In this document: in pieces, positions 61,833 through 64,000 of the stretch
Numbering within the stretch: the stretch's first letter is position 1
Layout: each line of letters opens with the position of its first letter
Assembly: GCA_963457665.1 (NCBI GenBank)
Contig: OY735224.1
Coordinates: forward strand, 50,136,811 to 50,200,810
Source: Thysanoteuthis rhombus
Lineage: Eukaryota; Mollusca; Cephalopoda; Oegopsida; Thysanoteuthidae
DNA: 64,000 nucleotides
Reading direction: 5' to 3'
Program-made: the position numbers and the translations under genes
The notes under the pieces: model-generated
The model's database searches: none
Seen by the model: the letters and a program-made list of their open reading frames with translations, nothing else
What the model was told of the DNA's origin: nothing

Positions 61833-64000
61833 CTTTTTTTGTTTTCGGGAGGTTACCAGTGAGATTAAACTTGAGAATAATCTTTGGGACTTCATTTTGT
61901 TTTCAGGAAACCTTTAAGACTGAAATTCGAAATGGTGAAAAAAGTCTGCGAGACTTTATTTTGTTTCCAGGAAGCTTTTAAGACTGAAATTTGCAATGGT
62001 TTCTCCAATACTCTTTTTGTTTTCGGATGGAAGCCAGTTAAATTGAAACTGAAAATAGTCTGTGAGACTTAATTTTGTTTCCAGGAAGCTTTTAAGACTG
62101 AAATTCACAAATGTCTCTTCGAAACTGTTTTTATTTTCGGGGGGGGAGCTAGTAAAATTGAACCAGAACAATGTTGGTGAGACTTTATTTTGTTCCCGGG
62201 ATGCCTTTAAGACGGAAATTCACACTTGTCTCTTCGAGATTCTTTTCAATTTTGGGGGGGAAGCCAGTGAAATTGAACTTAAAAATGGTCTGAGAGACTT
62301 TATTTTGTTTCCAGGAAGCCTTTTAGTTTAAATTTCACAACTGTCCTTTAGGGACTCTTTTTGTTTTCGGGAGGAAAACAGTGAAATTGAACCTGAAAAT
62401 AGTCTGTTAGACTTTATTCAGTTTCCAGGAAGCCTTTTGGACTAAAATTCACAATCGTCCTTTAGGGACTCTCTTTGATTTCGGGAAGAAAACAGTGGAA
62501 TTGAACCTGAAAATAGTCTGTGAGACTTTATTTAGTTTCCATGAAGCCTTTTAGACTCAAATTCACAATTGTCCTTAAGGGACTCTTTTTGTTTTTGGGA
62601 GGAAGACAGTCAAATACAACCTGAAAATAGTCTGTGAGACTACATTTAGTTTCCAGGAAGCCTTTCAGACTGAAATTCATAATTGTCCTTTAGGGACCCT
62701 TTTTTTTTTTCGGGAGGAAAACAGTGAAATTGAACCTGAAAAAGTCTGTGAGACTTTATTTAGTTTCCAGGAAGCCTTTTAGTCTAAAATTCACAATTGT
62801 CCTTCAGGGACTCTTTTTGTTTTCAGGAGGAAAACAGTGAAATTAAACTGAAAACAGTCTGTGAGACTTTATTTAGTTTCCAGGAAGCCTTCTAGACTAA
62901 AATTCACAATTGTCCTTTAGGGACTCTTTTTGTTTTTGGGAGGAAAACAGTGAAATTGCACCTGAAAATAGTCTGTGAGACTTTATTTTGTTTTCAGGAA
63001 GCCTTTGAGAATGATATTCACAATGGTTTTTTTCAAGACTCTTTCTGTTTTCGGGAGGAAAACAGTGAAATTGAACCTCAAAATCGTCTGTGACTTTTTA
63101 TTTTGTGTCTAAGAAGCTTTGAAGACTGAAATTCACAATGGTGTCTTCAAGCCTCTTTTGTTTTCAGGAAGAAGTCAGTGAAATCGAACGTGAAAATCGT
63201 CTGTGAGACTTTATTTTGTTTATGGTAAGTATATGAGACTGAAATTTACAATGGTGTCTCTAAGACTCTTTCTGTTACCGGGAGGAAGCCCGTAAAATTG
63301 TACCTAAAAATATTCAGTTAGATTTTAATTTTTTTTTCCCAGGAAGCTTTCAAGACTGATATTTACATAGGTCACCTCAACACTCTTTTTGTTTTCGGGA
63401 GGTAGCCAATTAAGTTGAAACTAAAAATAGTCTGTGAGACTTTATATCGTTTTTGGGTAGTCTTTGAGACTGAAATTCACAATTGTTTTTCAAGACTCTT
63501 ATTGTTTCTGGGATGAAGCCAGTGATAAAAATCTGGAAATAGTCTGTGAGATCTTATTTTGTTTCCCGGAAGCCTTTACCACTGATATTCACGATGTTCT
63601 CTTCAAGATTCTTTTTGTTTTCGGAAGGGAGCCTGTGAAATTGAACGTTGAAATAAATTATGAAAATTTATTTTGTTTTCAAAAAGCCTATAAATTGAAA
63701 TTCACAATTGTCCCTTCAAGACTCTTTTTGTTTTGGGAGGAAGCCAGTGAAATTGAAACTGAAAATAGAGTCTGAGAATTTATTTTGTATCCAGGAAGCC
63801 TTTAAGAATGATATTCTCAATGGTCTTTTCAAAACACTTTTTAGTTTCGGGAACGAAGCCTGTGAAATCAAACCTGAAAATAGTTTGTGAGACTACATTG
63901 TTCACTGAGAGCCTTTAGGACTGAGGTTCACAATGATCTCTTCGAAACTGTTTTCGTTCCCAGGAGGGAACCCAAGAAATTGAACCAGAAAATAGTCTGT

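Larger units (their letters stand above)
52156..64000 (-). repeat. Array R114: tandem 114-bp satellite, ~104 units (right arm, runs off the window)
   Basis: Reverse complement of L114: plus-strand pieces are AGTCTGTGAGACTTTATTTA, GTTTCCAGGAAGCCTTTTAG, ACTAAAATTCACAATTGTCC, TTTAGGGACTCTTTTTGTTT and TCGGGAGGAAAACAGTGAAA. Subfamily order mirrors the left arm: type 1 next to the spacer (52156-52990), type 2 core (to ~59300), type 1 (59330-61990), a short type 2 block (62330-62990), type 1 to the end. Single variant units have mirror partners in L114. The same 38-residue repeat frame is open on the plus strand in places (54701-55018, 63464-63775). Confidence 0.97.

Overview
This looks like a non-coding, repeat-dominated window from an animal nuclear genome. 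It is strongly AT-rich and holds (AT)n, (GA)n, (GT)n, (TTC)n and (CA)n(TA)n microsatellites, decayed tails of an RTE/BovB-like non-LTR retrotransposon, a tRNA-like SINE relic and about 47 kb of ~105-114 bp tandem repeats. There are no operons, ribosome binding sites or bacterial-style dense coding. A mollusc, perhaps a cephalopod, is my guess from the microsatellite and LINE style; nothing in the window proves it.

Layout. 1-4484: old interspersed repeats (two LINE tails, a tRNA-like relic, single satellite monomers, one copy of an element here called E1, microsatellites). 4485-5015: the only convincing coding exon, for a predicted type II membrane protein. 5156-16255: array L114, ~97 units of 114 bp. 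16256-17690: unique-looking spacer (left). 17680-21955: ~20 dimers of ~210 bp. 21955-23590: R3 motif, (GT)n, inverted LINE tail, decayed monomers. 23590-28430: ~44 units of 109 bp, partly a 218-bp alternating dimer. 28430-31420: decayed monomers and a second and third copy of the R3/LINE-tail module. 31420-49250: ~170 units of ~105 bp with multi-kb higher-order duplications, fading into decayed units to 50640. 50640-52155: spacer (right), the reverse complement of the left spacer. 52155-64000: array R114, the reverse complement of L114, running off the window.

The main result is that nearly the whole window is one giant inverted repeat. The order 114-bp array, spacer, 105-bp-family array on the left is mirrored on the right. 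Even individual variant units inside the 114-bp arrays have mirror partners (e.g. 8380-8562 with 63708-63890; 9734-9982 with 59564-59812). After the inversion-duplication each arm amplified blocks on its own: 1477 bp on the left; 2842 and 1583 bp in the right 114-bp array; 2937, 1362 and 4092 bp in the 105-bp array. The 105-bp unit itself looks like a recombinant of the two halves of the 210-bp dimer.

The 114-bp unit is exactly 38 codons and is open on both strands in most copies, giving long repetitive reading frames (up to 244 codons). I regard these mostly as a by-product of unit length, but they deserve a transcript check. Every typical unit also carries AATAAA on the strand pointing towards the centre of the palindrome.
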